From contig NZ_JAPEPB010000001.1 in the NCBI RefSeq assembly GCF_026340565.1, positions 5,308,501-5,372,500 of the forward strand: a stretch of 64,000 nt of DNA, given 5' to 3'. Shown piece after piece: positions 46,154 to 57,302 of this stretch. A program made the position numbers and the translations under genes. This DNA comes from Kitasatospora sp. NBC_01287. GTDB taxonomy: Bacteria; Actinomycetota; Actinomycetes; Streptomycetales; Streptomycetaceae. Under the pieces are notes generated by a model, which worked only from the letters and a program-made list of their open reading frames with translations, made no database searches and had not been told where the DNA came from. Position 1 is the stretch's first letter; every line of letters begins with the position of its first letter.

Positions 46154-47098
46154 ATGACCGGTTCCCGCATCGTGGCGCTCGGCCACTACCAGCCTCCCAA
46201 GGTCCTCACCAACGACGACCTGTCGGCGCTGGTCGACACCGACGACGAGTGGATCCGCAGCCGGGTGGGCATCCGGCAGCGGCACATCGCCGAGGGAGAG
46301 ACGCTCGTCGACCTCGCCACCGAGGCGGCGCAGAAGGCGCTGGCCAACAGCGGTCTGGCGCCCGGTGACATCGACCTCGTGGTGGTCGCCACCTGCACCG
46401 CCGTCGAGCGCAGCCCCAACACGGCCTGCGCGGTCGCGGCGCGCCTGGGGATCCCCAGCCCCGCGGCCTACGACATCAACACCGTCTGCTCCGGCTTCTC
46501 CTACGCGCTGGCCACCGCCGACCACGCGATCCGGGCCGGTGCGGCGAGCCGGGCGCTGGTGATCGGCGCCGAGCGAATGTCGGACACCATCGACTGGACC
46601 GACCGCTCGACCTGCGTGATCTTCGCCGACGGCGCCGGGGCGGCCGTGGTCGAGGCCCAGCCGGACGGTGCGGAGCCCGGCATCGGCCCGGTGGTCTGGG
46701 GCTCGGAGCCCGAGAAGACCGACGCGGTGACCATCACCGGGTGGAAGCCGGTGATCAGCCAGCAGGGCCAGGCGGTCTTCCGCTGGGCCACCACCCAGAT
46801 CGCCCCGCTGGCCCGGCGCACCTGCGAGCGGGCCGGGATCGATCCGGGCGAGCTGAAGGGCTTCGTCGCCCACCAGGCCAATCTGCGGATCATCGACGCG
46901 ATCGCGGCCAAGCTCGGCGCGCCGGGCGCCGTGATCGCCCGCGACGTGGTCGACTCGGGCAACACCTCGGCCGCCTCGATCCCGCTCGCGCTCAGCAAGC
47001 TGGTCGAACGCGGCGAGCTGACCAGCGGTGATCCGGTGCTGCTCTTCGGCTTCGGCGGCGGGCTGGCCTACGCGGGCCAGGTGATCCGCTGCCCCTGA
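46154..47098 (+). CDS. 3-oxoacyl-ACP synthase III (FabH-like)
   Basis: This beta-ketoacyl-ACP synthase III condenses an acyl-CoA starter with malonyl-ACP. In the 314-residue protein the triad is complete: Cys112 in DINTVCSGFSYALA, His240 in GFVAHQANLRIIDA and Asn270 in DSGNTSAASIPLAL. The C-terminal Gly loop LFGFGGGLAYAGQV is typical. It is not beside fabD, acpP or fabF, so it is probably a secondary KASIII rather than the housekeeping FabH. An upstream TTG at 46142 adds four residues. A convergent TetR-family gene follows, beyond a hairpin. Product and starter are unknown. Confidence 0.9.
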   Translation: MTGSRIVALGHYQPPKVLTNDDLSALVDTDDEWIRSRVGIRQRHIAEGETLVDLATEAAQKALANSGLAPGDIDLVVVATCTAVERSPNTACAVAARLGIPSPAAYDINTVCSGFSYALATADHAIRAGAASRALVIGAERMSDTIDWTDRSTCVIFADGAGAAVVEAQPDGAEPGIGPVVWGSEPEKTDAVTITGWKPVISQQGQAVFRWATTQIAPLARRTCERAGIDPGELKGFVAHQANLRIIDAIAAKLGAPGAVIARDVVDSGNTSAASIPLALSKLVERGELTSGDPVLLFGFGGGLAYAGQVIRCP

Positions 47099-47123
47099 GG
47101 GCCACAGGCCCTGGTGGCGGCCG

Positions 47124-47173
47124 GACATGCCGGTGGGCGGGACCCCGGTCGGGATCCCGCCCACAGGCATGTC
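47124..47173. terminator. Hairpin between the KASIII and TetR genes
   Basis: GACATGCC...GGGCGGGA (47124 onward) pairs with its complement ending at 47173 over more than 20 bp with two mismatches. It lies between convergent genes. Confidence 0.65.
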
Positions 47174-47304
47174 TTGGGCCAGCGCGCTGCGGTACGTCGG
47201 CGAACCTCCCCCGAGGACACGGCCGCCGCCCGACGTCCACCGGACAGGAGGCCGGGGCCACGCGCGAGCACACGATATGAGGGAAAACGGGGTGGAAGGA
47301 CGGT

Positions 47305-47952
47305 CTACTTGGGAGGCTTCTTGCCGGTGACGCCCAGGTAGACCAGGGGGGCGAGGGTGGGCTTCAGGTCCTTGACCTTGACCCCCCAGGAGGTGAAGGC
47401 CTTCTGATGCTCCGCCGCCGAGGCGAGCAGGGAGATCAGCGAGCCGGCCACCGCCGCGGCGTCCTGCGCCTTGTCGGCTTGGCCCTTGGCCTGGAGGTCC
47501 TTGACGGCATCCGCGAGCGGCTTGGCGACCGAGTTGAGGACAGTCATGCGGATCTTGAAGAACCGCTTGTCCCCTTCTGCGGCACCAAGGGTGACCACGC
47601 GCAGAATGGCGTCGTTCTTGCGCCAGAAGGCGAGGAATCCGTCCACCAGTTCTTCGGACGTGGTGGCGCCGGACTTTCCTGCCCAGGACTTTCCGTCGAT
47701 CAGCTCTTTGAGCTCGACGGAGTCCTTGGCCATTTCCTCGGCGATCTCGAGGACGGCGCCCTCGACATCCGGGAAGTACTGGTAGAAGGTCGCGGGGGAG
47801 GTACCCGCCATACGGGCGACGTCGATGACCTTGACGTCCCGGTACGGCGACGTGCTGAGCATCTCGCGGAGGCAGTCGAGCAGCTTCTGCCGCGTCTCCT
47901 GTCCGCGTCGCCCGGCGACGCGACCGTCGACGGTGCGAACTTGTCCTGTCAT
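47305..47952 (-). CDS. TetR-family transcriptional regulator
   Basis: This 215-residue repressor has an N-terminal HTH (QETRQKLLDCLREMLSTSPY then VIDVARMAGTSPATFYQYFP) and an all-helical ligand domain. The C-terminal end is basic (GVTGKKPPK). In S. coelicolor similar proteins control lipid or export genes, but no target can be named from here; the KASIII gene is convergent. It starts with ATG at 47952. An operator might lie in the AT-rich upstream region but none is clear. Confidence 0.9.
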   Translation of the reverse strand: MTGQVRTVDGRVAGRRGQETRQKLLDCLREMLSTSPYRDVKVIDVARMAGTSPATFYQYFPDVEGAVLEIAEEMAKDSVELKELIDGKSWAGKSGATTSEELVDGFLAFWRKNDAILRVVTLGAAEGDKRFFKIRMTVLNSVAKPLADAVKDLQAKGQADKAQDAAAVAGSLISLLASAAEHQKAFTSWGVKVKDLKPTLAPLVYLGVTGKKPPK

Positions 47953-48351
47953 GCCGTCAGCTTACCGCGCACCGATCATGGCGCGATTCGGTGATGCGAC
48001 TATTAGTCCGCTCGGGCGGGTATTGAGGGCCGGGATAGCGATATTCGAAGCCCCCCCGTGTGCTGATGGCGGCACAGAGTGACGGCCAGTGGGCTGAAGG
48101 GCCCTCGGGTCGCTCTGCGTAGTGTTGTGCGTGAATGCGGTGACGTCCGAGGCGTCGTCAGATCCGCTGGCCGGACATGGATTCGACGGGACGTCGGCCT
48201 CGGAGGGGGCCACGGCGGCCGGAACCCGACGGTGCGGTGCGACACGGCCGTGGAACCGGTGCGGGTGGAGATTGGCTCAGGGGGCGGGTGCGTTGGAGAA
48301 TCAGCTCCGGCCCCCGACCGGGTGGCGTGCGGACGGGGAGGTGGCAGCCGA
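47953..48351. other. Intergenic region between the TetR and kinase genes
   Basis: No gene is supported in these 399 bases. An AT-richer stretch at about 47990-48050 (including GATAGCGATATTC) is a likely promoter area for the divergent genes. Downstream of it the sequence is G-rich, and a frame open to the kinase extends back to 48079 but has no family content. GGGGAGG at 48334-48340 is the kinase ribosome site. Confidence 0.4.
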
Positions 48352-50958
<2,607 letters not shown>

Positions 50959-51084
50959 GCGCGGCCGGGGCGCCGGTGGGGCGGCGCGCCGATAGCGGGG
51001 ATCCGGACATTTCGGTGAAATGCTGGCAAAACTCGACGGCAGTCGGGCAGCAGTCCCGCATGTTCGGAACCGGAGGCAGCCCAG

Positions 51085-52212
51085 GTGCACCCCTCGAAGG
51101 ACAACACCCGCCCGTTCCCGTCCGGCCCGCGGCCCACCGGACCCCGGGCCGCCGGCGCCAGGCTGGTGCTGCCGGGCGCGCTGGCGCTCTGCTCGGCGCT
51201 GGCGCTCAGCGGCTGCACCAGCGGCTCGTCCTCCTCGGCCTCGGCCGCCGGCTCCTCCGGCGCGACCGCCACGCCCTCGGTGACCAACCAGCTGCAGGAC
51301 GACTACGAGAAGGTGATCGCCGACGTGCTGCCCTCGGTGGTGCAGATCACCACCGGCTCCGGGCTCGGCTCGGGGATCGTCTACGACGACAAGGGCGACA
51401 TCGTCACCAACGCGCACGTGGTGGGCAGCGCGACCACCTTCCAGGTGAGCCTGGCCAACAGCACCTCGCAGCTGGCCGCGACGCTGGTCGGCAGCTACCC
51501 GGACGACGACCTCGCGGTGGTCAGGCTGAGCAGCCCGCCCGGCGGCCTGCGCCCGGCGGTCTTCGGGGACAGCGGCAAGGTGGAGGTCGGGCAGATCACC
51601 CTGGCGATGGGCAGTCCGCTGGGGCTCTCCAGCAGCGTGACCCAGGGCATCGTCTCGGCCACCGGGCGGACCGTCACCGAACCGCAGGGCGGCGGCTCGC
51701 CGGGCGCGACCATCGGCAACATGGTGCAGACCTCGGCCGCGATCAACCCGGGCAACAGCGGCGGCGCGCTGGTCAATCTCTCCGGCCAGGTGATCGGCAT
51801 CAACACGCTGGCCGCCGTCGACCCCGAGCTGAACGGCGGCGCCGCCACCGGGATCGGCTTCGCGATCCCGAGTGCCACCATCACCAACATCGCCGACCAG
51901 CTGATCAGCAGCGGCAAGGTGACCAACTCGGGCCGGGCGGCGCTCGGCGTCACGGTGCAGCCCTACTACGGCGGCACCTACCAGCCGGCCGGGGTGGCGA
52001 TCGTCAGCGTGAGCGCGGGCGGTCCGGCCGCCGCGGCCGGGCTGCAGGCGGGTGACGTGATCACCCAGATCGGCAGCACCCAGATCACCACGGTCAACTC
52101 GCTGACCACCGCGCTGGCCTCGCTCTCGCCGGGGAGCAAGACCACCGTCACCTACACCCGCGCCGGGGCGAGCAAGACGGCCGAGGTGACGCTGGGGACC
52201 CTCGGCTCCTGA
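51085..52212 (+). CDS. HtrA-like serine protease lipoprotein with a PDZ domain
   Basis: This 375-residue DegP/HtrA-family protease is anchored as a lipoprotein by the lipobox LSGC (Cys44) after a basic N-terminus. The trypsin-like domain has the triad His111 (IVTNAHVVGS), Asp142 (DDDLAVVRL) and Ser225 (NPGNSGGALV). The PDZ domain at about 275-370 contains GLQAGDVITQIGSTQITTVN. It probably degrades or refolds damaged exported proteins. A GGAGG site precedes the GTG at 51085 by about 9 bases. The gene is 126 bases downstream of the kinase on the same strand, but an operon is not certain. Confidence 0.92.
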   Translation: MHPSKDNTRPFPSGPRPTGPRAAGARLVLPGALALCSALALSGCTSGSSSSASAAGSSGATATPSVTNQLQDDYEKVIADVLPSVVQITTGSGLGSGIVYDDKGDIVTNAHVVGSATTFQVSLANSTSQLAATLVGSYPDDDLAVVRLSSPPGGLRPAVFGDSGKVEVGQITLAMGSPLGLSSSVTQGIVSATGRTVTEPQGGGSPGATIGNMVQTSAAINPGNSGGALVNLSGQVIGINTLAAVDPELNGGAATGIGFAIPSATITNIADQLISSGKVTNSGRAALGVTVQPYYGGTYQPAGVAIVSVSAGGPAAAAGLQAGDVITQIGSTQITTVNSLTTALASLSPGSKTTVTYTRAGASKTAEVTLGTLGS

Positions 52213-52253
52213 CGGCGCGTCGCAGCCGCCCTCCCGGGGCCGCCCCTCGAACC

Positions 52254-52295
52254 GGTCCGGTGGCGCGCACCGCGCAAGGGTCGCGCCGCCGGACC
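52254..52295. terminator. Hairpin between the HtrA-like protease and the sensor kinase
   Basis: 14-bp arms (52254-52267 and 52282-52295, one G-T wobble) enclose a 14-base loop between convergent genes. Confidence 0.6.
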
Positions 52296-52314
52296 GCCGC
52301 CGGACCGCCGCCGC

Positions 52315-53526
52315 TCAGGCGGTCCGGGCCGCCCGGGTGCGCCAGGGGAGCTCCACGGTGGCCGTGGTCGGGCCGCCCTCGGGGCTCTCCACCAGGAAGA
52401 CGCCGTCCACCGCGCCGATCCGCTCGGCCAGCCCGGCCAGCCCGCCGCCCGGGCGGAAGCCGCCGCCCGGCGCGCTCGCGCCGCCCCGGCCGTCGTCGCT
52501 CACCTGGAGCATCAGCCGGTCGGCCGAGCGCCAGACGTCCACCGTGGCCCGGCCGGCCCCCGCGTGCTTGGAGGTGTTGGTGAGCAGCTCGCTGACCGTG
52601 AAGTAGGCGATGCCCTCGACCGCGGAGTCCGGGCGTTCCTGCCGGCCGTCCGGGCCGGAGAGGTCCACGTTGACCCGCACCCCGCCGGGGACGGTGCAGC
52701 GGGCGGCGACCGAGGAGAGCGCCGCGTCCAGGCCGCGGTCGGTGAGGACCGCGGGGTGGATGCCCCGGGCCAGGTCGCGCAGCTCCTGCAGGGCCAGCTT
52801 CACCTCGCCGTGCGCGGCGTCGACCATCTTGGCGGCCGAGGCCTGCTCCTGCGTCAGCTCGGTGTCCAGCAGCTTCTCCTTGGCCAGGCCGAGGTCCATG
52901 GCCAGCGCCACCAGCCGCGCCTGGGCGCCGTCGTGCAGGTCGCGCTCGATCCGGCGCAGGTCGGCGGCGGCGGTGTCGACGACGGCGCCGCGGTCCTCCT
53001 CCAGCTCGCGGACCCGCACCGAGAGCCCGCTCGGGCAGAGCAGCGCCTCCACGCCCACCCGGTGGGCGGCGGCGAGGTGGCGCACCACCCAGGGCAGCAG
53101 CGGCCAGCCGGCGATCAGGAAGACCAGGGTGACGCTGAAGGTGATGATGCCCCAGGGCAGCATCAGCACGCAGTAGAGCACCGAGCGCCAGCTCAGTCCG
53201 TCGGTGATCGCGGCCAGCACCCGGCCCGCCGTCCCCGGCCGGGTGACCAGCAGCGGTGCCGGCTCCTCGACCTGGGCGCCCAGGCTGATCCGGGCCCCGG
53301 CGCGGGCCCGGGCGCCGAACCAGCGGGCCTGGCGCAGCCCGAGGGCGAGCAGCGGCAGCCCGACCACCGTGACGCTCAGGGCCGCGCCGACGCTGAGGGT
53401 GACCACCGTGACGACGAAGACCAGGATCCCGACCGGCAGTCCGAGCAGGTGGTGCCGGACCTCCTGCCACATCTGGGCGCCGTAGAGCGGGCGGGCCTCG
53501 GGTCGGCTCTCGCGGCTGAGCTTCAT
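52315..53526 (-). CDS. Sensor histidine kinase (NarL-type, HisKA_3)
   Basis: This 403-residue membrane sensor has two hydrophobic pairs near residues 30-62 and 115-150. The HisKA_3 dimerisation segment DLRRIERDLHDGAQARLVAL holds the phospho-accepting His198. The HATPase domain has the N box (SELLTNTSKHAGAGRATVDV) and the G boxes (LQVSDDGRGGASAPGGGFRP, GGGLAGLAERIGAVDG). No response regulator gene is beside it, so it is an orphan in this window; in streptomycetes a partner is usually adjacent. The ATG at 53526 is chosen. It is divergent from the nuo operon. Confidence 0.9.
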   Translation of the reverse strand: MKLSRESRPEARPLYGAQMWQEVRHHLLGLPVGILVFVVTVVTLSVGAALSVTVVGLPLLALGLRQARWFGARARAGARISLGAQVEEPAPLLVTRPGTAGRVLAAITDGLSWRSVLYCVLMLPWGIITFSVTLVFLIAGWPLLPWVVRHLAAAHRVGVEALLCPSGLSVRVRELEEDRGAVVDTAAADLRRIERDLHDGAQARLVALAMDLGLAKEKLLDTELTQEQASAAKMVDAAHGEVKLALQELRDLARGIHPAVLTDRGLDAALSSVAARCTVPGGVRVNVDLSGPDGRQERPDSAVEGIAYFTVSELLTNTSKHAGAGRATVDVWRSADRLMLQVSDDGRGGASAPGGGFRPGGGLAGLAERIGAVDGVFLVESPEGGPTTATVELPWRTRAARTA

Positions 53527-53728
53527 CGGGTACGTCCGTTCTCGTCGTGAGGTGGCTGGCGGTACCAGCTTGGCGGGTGAGGGGGTCCCGGCGCACTGGG
53601 GTTCGGCAGAGGCCTGACCGGGGGATAACCCCACCCTTCACCCGTCCCGCCGAGGACCGGCGGGACGGGCCAGGGGTCCACGAGTTGTCTTACGGGTCGG
53701 GCGGGGTGCCGGGGTCACCCGGTGGTGG

Positions 53729-53759
53729 CCATAGACTCACGCCATAGCGAAGGTTATGG
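53729..53759 (+). promoter_or_regulatory. Repeated CCATAG elements upstream of nuoA
   Basis: CCATAG occurs at 53729-53734 and 53742-53747, and TATGG at 53755-53759 makes an inverted repeat CCATA-N8-TATGG. TAGACT at 53732-53737 could be a -10 but lacks a good -35. No Rex-type site is visible before this operon. Confidence 0.3.
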
Positions 53760-53787
53760 ACGTGTAAAGACCGCTGGAGGCGAACGC

Positions 53788-54204
53788 ATGCAGGGCCCCT
53801 GGGCCAGCGCCCTCGCGGCCGACCCCGCGCTGGGCAGCGGCTACTTCGACGCCTACGCGGCCGTCGGTCTGCTCGCGGTGGTCGGCGCGCTCTTCCTGGT
53901 GGTCGGGTTCACGGCCAACCGCCTGCTGCGTCCGGCGGTCTGGTCGCCGGAGAAGCTGCTCGCCTACGAGTGCGGGGTGGATCCGGTCGGTGAGGGCTGG
54001 GCGCACACCCAGGTCCGCTACTACGTCTACGCCTTCCTCTACGTGATCTTCGCGGTCGACGCGATCTTCCTCTTCCCGTGGGCGACGGTCTTCGCCGCCG
54101 CGGGCTACGGCATGGCGACGCTGGTGGAGATGTTCGTCTTCCTCGGCTTCCTCGCGATCGGGCTGCTCTACGCCTGGAAGAAGGGGGTCCTGGAATGGAC
54201 GTGA
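53788..54204 (+). CDS. nuoA: Complex I-like subunit NuoA
   Basis: NuoA is a small three-helix membrane subunit next to the quinone channel of complex I. The 138-residue product has the helix AVGLLAVVGALFLVVGFTAN, the conserved ECGVDPVGE loop (here EKLLAYECGVDPVGEG, with the exposed Cys), and two more helices ending GLLYAWKKGVLEWT. The ATG at 53788 has a GGAGG site. It opens a ten-gene operon nuoABCHIJKLMN that resembles the second nuo cluster of streptomycetes. Confidence 0.92.
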   Translation: MQGPWASALAADPALGSGYFDAYAAVGLLAVVGALFLVVGFTANRLLRPAVWSPEKLLAYECGVDPVGEGWAHTQVRYYVYAFLYVIFAVDAIFLFPWATVFAAAGYGMATLVEMFVFLGFLAIGLLYAWKKGVLEWT

Positions 54205-54827
54205 CCCACGGCCACGGCCACGGTTCCGGCGGACCGGTCCCGCTCGGCCTGCCCGACCCCGCCGCCCCCGGCCCCGGGGCGCTGGAGCGGCCCCGGCTCG
54301 GCGCGCTGTCCCGGCTCGCCCCCGATCCGGTCAAGGTGGTGCTCAACTGGGGCCGCCGGTACAGCCTGTGGTGCTTCAACTTCGGGCTGGCCTGCTGCGC
54401 GATCGAGTTCATCGCCGCCTCGATGGCCAACCACGACTTCATCCGGATGGGAGTCATCCCGTTCGCGCCCGGTCCCCGTCAGGCCGATCTGATGATCGTC
54501 TCGGGCACGGTGACGGACAAGATGGCACCGGCCGTGCGCCGGCTCTACGAGCAGATGCCCGAGCCCAAGTACGTCATCTCCTTCGGCGCCTGCTCCAACT
54601 CGGGCGGCCCCTACTGGGACTCGTACTCGGTGACCAAGGGCGTGGACCAGATCATCCCGGTCGACGTCTACGTGCCCGGCTGCCCGCCGCGTCCCGAGGC
54701 TCTGCTGCAGGGCATCCTCAAGCTGCAGGAGAAGATCGCGGCCGAGTCGCTGCCGGAGCGCTACGGCCCGCCGTCCAACGGCGCGCTGCGCCGACCGCTG
54801 GTACCGGGCCCCGGAGGTGCGCGGTGA
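54195..54827 (+). CDS. nuoB: Complex I-like subunit NuoB (iron-sulfur cluster N2)
   Basis: NuoB carries the terminal 4Fe-4S cluster that reduces the quinone. The 210-residue protein keeps all four ligands: tandem Cys67-Cys68 (FGLACCAIEF), Cys133 (SFGACSNSGGPYW) and Cys163 (VYVPGCPPRPEA). The N-terminus starts MDVTHGHGHGSGG, a short His/Gly-rich leader. The ATG lies 10 bases inside the nuoA 3' end. The quinone site normally forms between NuoB and NuoD; since nuoD is missing here, the partner is uncertain. Confidence 0.93.
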   Translation: MDVTHGHGHGSGGPVPLGLPDPAAPGPGALERPRLGALSRLAPDPVKVVLNWGRRYSLWCFNFGLACCAIEFIAASMANHDFIRMGVIPFAPGPRQADLMIVSGTVTDKMAPAVRRLYEQMPEPKYVISFGACSNSGGPYWDSYSVTKGVDQIIPVDVYVPGCPPRPEALLQGILKLQEKIAAESLPERYGPPSNGALRRPLVPGPGGAR

Positions 54828-55807
54828 CCGGCCCCGAGGAGACGGCCGCGGCGATCGGCCCTTGGGCGAGCGCCGCCGAGGCGTACCACCTGCTCACCGT
54901 GGACGTGCCCGCCGAGCACTGGGTCGAGGCGCTGACCGCCGCCCGCGACGGGCTCGGCCTGCGCTTCTTCGACTGGCTGAGCGCCGTGGACGAGCTGGCC
55001 GATGGCTTCGCCGTCTGCGCCCACCTGGCCGCCGTCGGTGACGCGGGGCGGGTGCGCCACCTGCTGCTGCGCACCCGGGTGCCGCGGGCCGGCGCAGCGC
55101 TGGCCACCGCCGCCGGCGTCTACGCCGGGGCCGCCTGGCACGAGCGCGAGACGCACGAGATGTTCGGCATCGACTTCACCGGCCACCCGCACCTGGTGCC
55201 GCTGCTGCTCCCGGACGGCTTCGAGGGGCACCCGCTGCGCAAGGAGTTCGTGCTCGCGGCCCGGGTCGCCAAGGCCTGGCCGGGCGCGAAGGAGCCGGGC
55301 GAGAGCGAGCACGACCACGGCGGCCCGGCGCGGCGCAAGATGCAGCCGCCCGGGGTGCCGGACCCCAACGAGTGGGGGCCGCTCAAGGGCACCCTGCCAC
55401 CGGTGGCGGAGCGCCCGGCGCGGGCGGCGCGCGGTCCGCGCGCGGCGGCGGCCGGTGCGGGGGCCGCGCCGGGGGCCGGGGCCGAGGGCGCGCCCGCGGT
55501 GCGGGCCGACCGGCCGCGCCGTACCCGCAGCATCACCGAGGGCTCGACCAGTCAGGCGGCGGCCCCGGGCGAGCAGGCCGAGCGGCCCGAGCGCCCGGCG
55601 CGCACCCGCGGCACCGACGCTCCGTGGCACTCCCCGGTGCCCGCGCACGATCCTGAGCCCGCTGTGCCCGCCGAGCCCGCTGTGCCCGCCGAGCCCGAGA
55701 AGTCGGCCGAGCCGACCTCCGACGCACCGCCGGCCGCGCCTGCCGCACCCGAGCCCGCATCACCCGAGCCCGCATCACCCGAGGACCAGAACGGAGAGGG
55801 CACGTGA
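54824..55807 (+). CDS. nuoC: Complex I-like subunit NuoC with a long disordered tail
   Basis: This 327-residue product has the 30-kDa subunit domain in residues 1-150. Its hallmark is AWHERETHEMFGIDFTGHPH (about 104-123), with the acidic and Gly residues expected for the NuoC signature. The end of the domain, DGFEGHPLRKEF, is also typical. From about residue 155 the protein becomes Ala/Pro/Arg/Glu-rich with repeats (PAVPAEPAVPAEP, PEPASPEPASPED), about 170 residues with no fold I recognise. No NuoD-like sequence is present in this gene or beside it. Its GTG overlaps the nuoB stop and its stop overlaps nuoH. Confidence 0.88.
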   Translation: MTGPEETAAAIGPWASAAEAYHLLTVDVPAEHWVEALTAARDGLGLRFFDWLSAVDELADGFAVCAHLAAVGDAGRVRHLLLRTRVPRAGAALATAAGVYAGAAWHERETHEMFGIDFTGHPHLVPLLLPDGFEGHPLRKEFVLAARVAKAWPGAKEPGESEHDHGGPARRKMQPPGVPDPNEWGPLKGTLPPVAERPARAARGPRAAAAGAGAAPGAGAEGAPAVRADRPRRTRSITEGSTSQAAAPGEQAERPERPARTRGTDAPWHSPVPAHDPEPAVPAEPAVPAEPEKSAEPTSDAPPAAPAAPEPASPEPASPEDQNGEGT

Positions 55808-56766
55808 ACCTGCTCGACATGCTGCTGCGCTGCCTCGCCGCGCTGGTCGTCCTGCTCACCTTCCCGCTGATCATCGGGCAGACCGAGCACAAGGTGATGG
55901 CCCACATGCAGGGCCGGCTCGGCCCGATGTACGCCGGCGGCTTCCACGGCTGGGCCCAACTGGTCGCCGACGGCGTGAAGTTCGCGCAGAAGGAGGACAT
56001 CGTCCCGGCCGGCGCCGACCGGCGTGTCTTCCAGCTCGCCCCGGCCGTCGCGCTGCTGCCGTACCTGCTGGTGCTGCTGGTGATCCCGGTCGGCCCGAAC
56101 GGCTTCGTCGGCCAGGCGGTCGACGCGGGCATCTTCTTCGTGCTCGCGGTCATGGGCATCGGCGTGCTCGGCTCGCTGATGGCCGGCTGGGCCTCGGCGA
56201 ACAAGTTCTCGCTGCTCGGCGGCCTGCGCACGGCCGCCCAGCTGATGTCCTACGAGCTGCCGATGCTGCTGGCCGGCGCCTCGGTGGCGATGGCCGCGGG
56301 CACCGTCTCGCTGACCGGGATCATGGCGGGCTTCCACTGGTGGTGGATCCCGTGGCAGGCGATCGGCGGCTTCGTCTTCTTCACGGCCGGCCTGGCCGAG
56401 CTGCAGCGCCCGCCGTTCGACATGCCGGTGGCCGACTCCGAGATCATCTTCGGCGCGTACACCGAGTACACCGGGCTGCGCTTCGCGCTCTTCCTGCTCT
56501 CCGAGTTCGCCGGCATCCTGGTGCTCTGCGCGCTCACCGCGGTGCTCTTCCTCGGCGGCTGGCACGGACCGCTGCCGCACAGCCTCGGCTGGCTCTGGAC
56601 GCTGCTCAAGACCTTCGCGCTCGCCTTCGTGGTGATCTGGGCCCGGGTGACCTTCCCGCGGCTGCGCGAGGACCAGCTGATGCGCTTCGCCTGGACCGGG
56701 CTCATCCCGCTGGCGCTCCTCCAGCTCGCTCTGACCGGCATCATCAAGGTGGCGATCTCCCAGTGA
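55804..56766 (+). CDS. nuoH: Complex I-like subunit NuoH
   Basis: NuoH is the membrane subunit that forms most of the quinone channel and links to the proton pumps. The 320-residue protein has about eight helices. Conserved loops include HMQGRLGPMYAGGFHGWAQL, ADGVKFAQKEDIVPAGADRR, and AELQRPPFDMPVADSEIIFG followed by AYTEYTGLRFALFLLSEF. It starts with GTG inside the nuoC stop, and nuoI starts in its own stop. Confidence 0.94.
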   Translation: MNLLDMLLRCLAALVVLLTFPLIIGQTEHKVMAHMQGRLGPMYAGGFHGWAQLVADGVKFAQKEDIVPAGADRRVFQLAPAVALLPYLLVLLVIPVGPNGFVGQAVDAGIFFVLAVMGIGVLGSLMAGWASANKFSLLGGLRTAAQLMSYELPMLLAGASVAMAAGTVSLTGIMAGFHWWWIPWQAIGGFVFFTAGLAELQRPPFDMPVADSEIIFGAYTEYTGLRFALFLLSEFAGILVLCALTAVLFLGGWHGPLPHSLGWLWTLLKTFALAFVVIWARVTFPRLREDQLMRFAWTGLIPLALLQLALTGIIKVAISQ

Positions 56767-57302
56767 ACCTCCCCGGCTCCGGCCTGGCCAAGGGCCTCGC
56801 CGTCACCCTGCGGACCATGACGCGCAAGACTGTCACCGCGCAGTACCCCGAGGTCCAGCCGCAGCTGCCGCCGCGCAGCCGGGGCGTGATCGGGCTGCTG
56901 GAGGAGAACTGCACCGTCTGCATGCTCTGCGCCCGGGAGTGCCCGGACTGGTGCATCTACATCGACTCGCACAAGGAGACCCTCCCGGCGGTCGACCCGA
57001 ACGCGCGCGCCCGCACCCGCAACGTGCTGGACCGCTTCGCCATCGACTTCTCGCTCTGCATGTACTGCGGGATCTGCATCGAGGTCTGCCCCTTCGACGC
57101 GCTCTTCTGGTCGCCCGAGTTCGAGTACGCGGAGACCGACATCCACGAGCTGACCCACGAGCGGGAGAAGCTGCGCGAGTGGATGTGGACCGTGCCGGCT
57201 CCGCCCGCGCTGGACCCGGCCGCCGAGGAGCCCAAGGAGATCGCCGCCGCCCGCAAGGCCGCCGACAAGCTGGCGGCCGCCGCCGGGGGTGACTCCGCAT
57301 GA
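56763..57302 (+). CDS. nuoI: Complex I-like subunit NuoI (two 4Fe-4S clusters)
   Basis: NuoI is a ferredoxin-like subunit carrying clusters N6a and N6b. The 179-residue protein has CTVCMLCARECP (Cys50, 53, 56, 60) and CMYCGICIEVCP (Cys99, 102, 105, 109), each complete. Its C-terminal 45 residues form a charged Ala/Lys tail beyond the usual end. With nuoEFG missing, the electron input to these clusters cannot be NADH via the standard module encoded here. Overlaps nuoH and nuoJ by four bases each. Confidence 0.94.
   Translation: MNLPGSGLAKGLAVTLRTMTRKTVTAQYPEVQPQLPPRSRGVIGLLEENCTVCMLCARECPDWCIYIDSHKETLPAVDPNARARTRNVLDRFAIDFSLCMYCGICIEVCPFDALFWSPEFEYAETDIHELTHEREKLREWMWTVPAPPALDPAAEEPKEIAAARKAADKLAAAAGGDSA

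Noticed and set aside
54368..57302. A nuoD gene hidden or frameshifted within nuoB-nuoI
   Set aside because: All three frames between the clear NuoB, NuoC, NuoH and NuoI domains were considered. The NuoC tail has no similarity to the 49-kDa subunit and there is no space for another gene.
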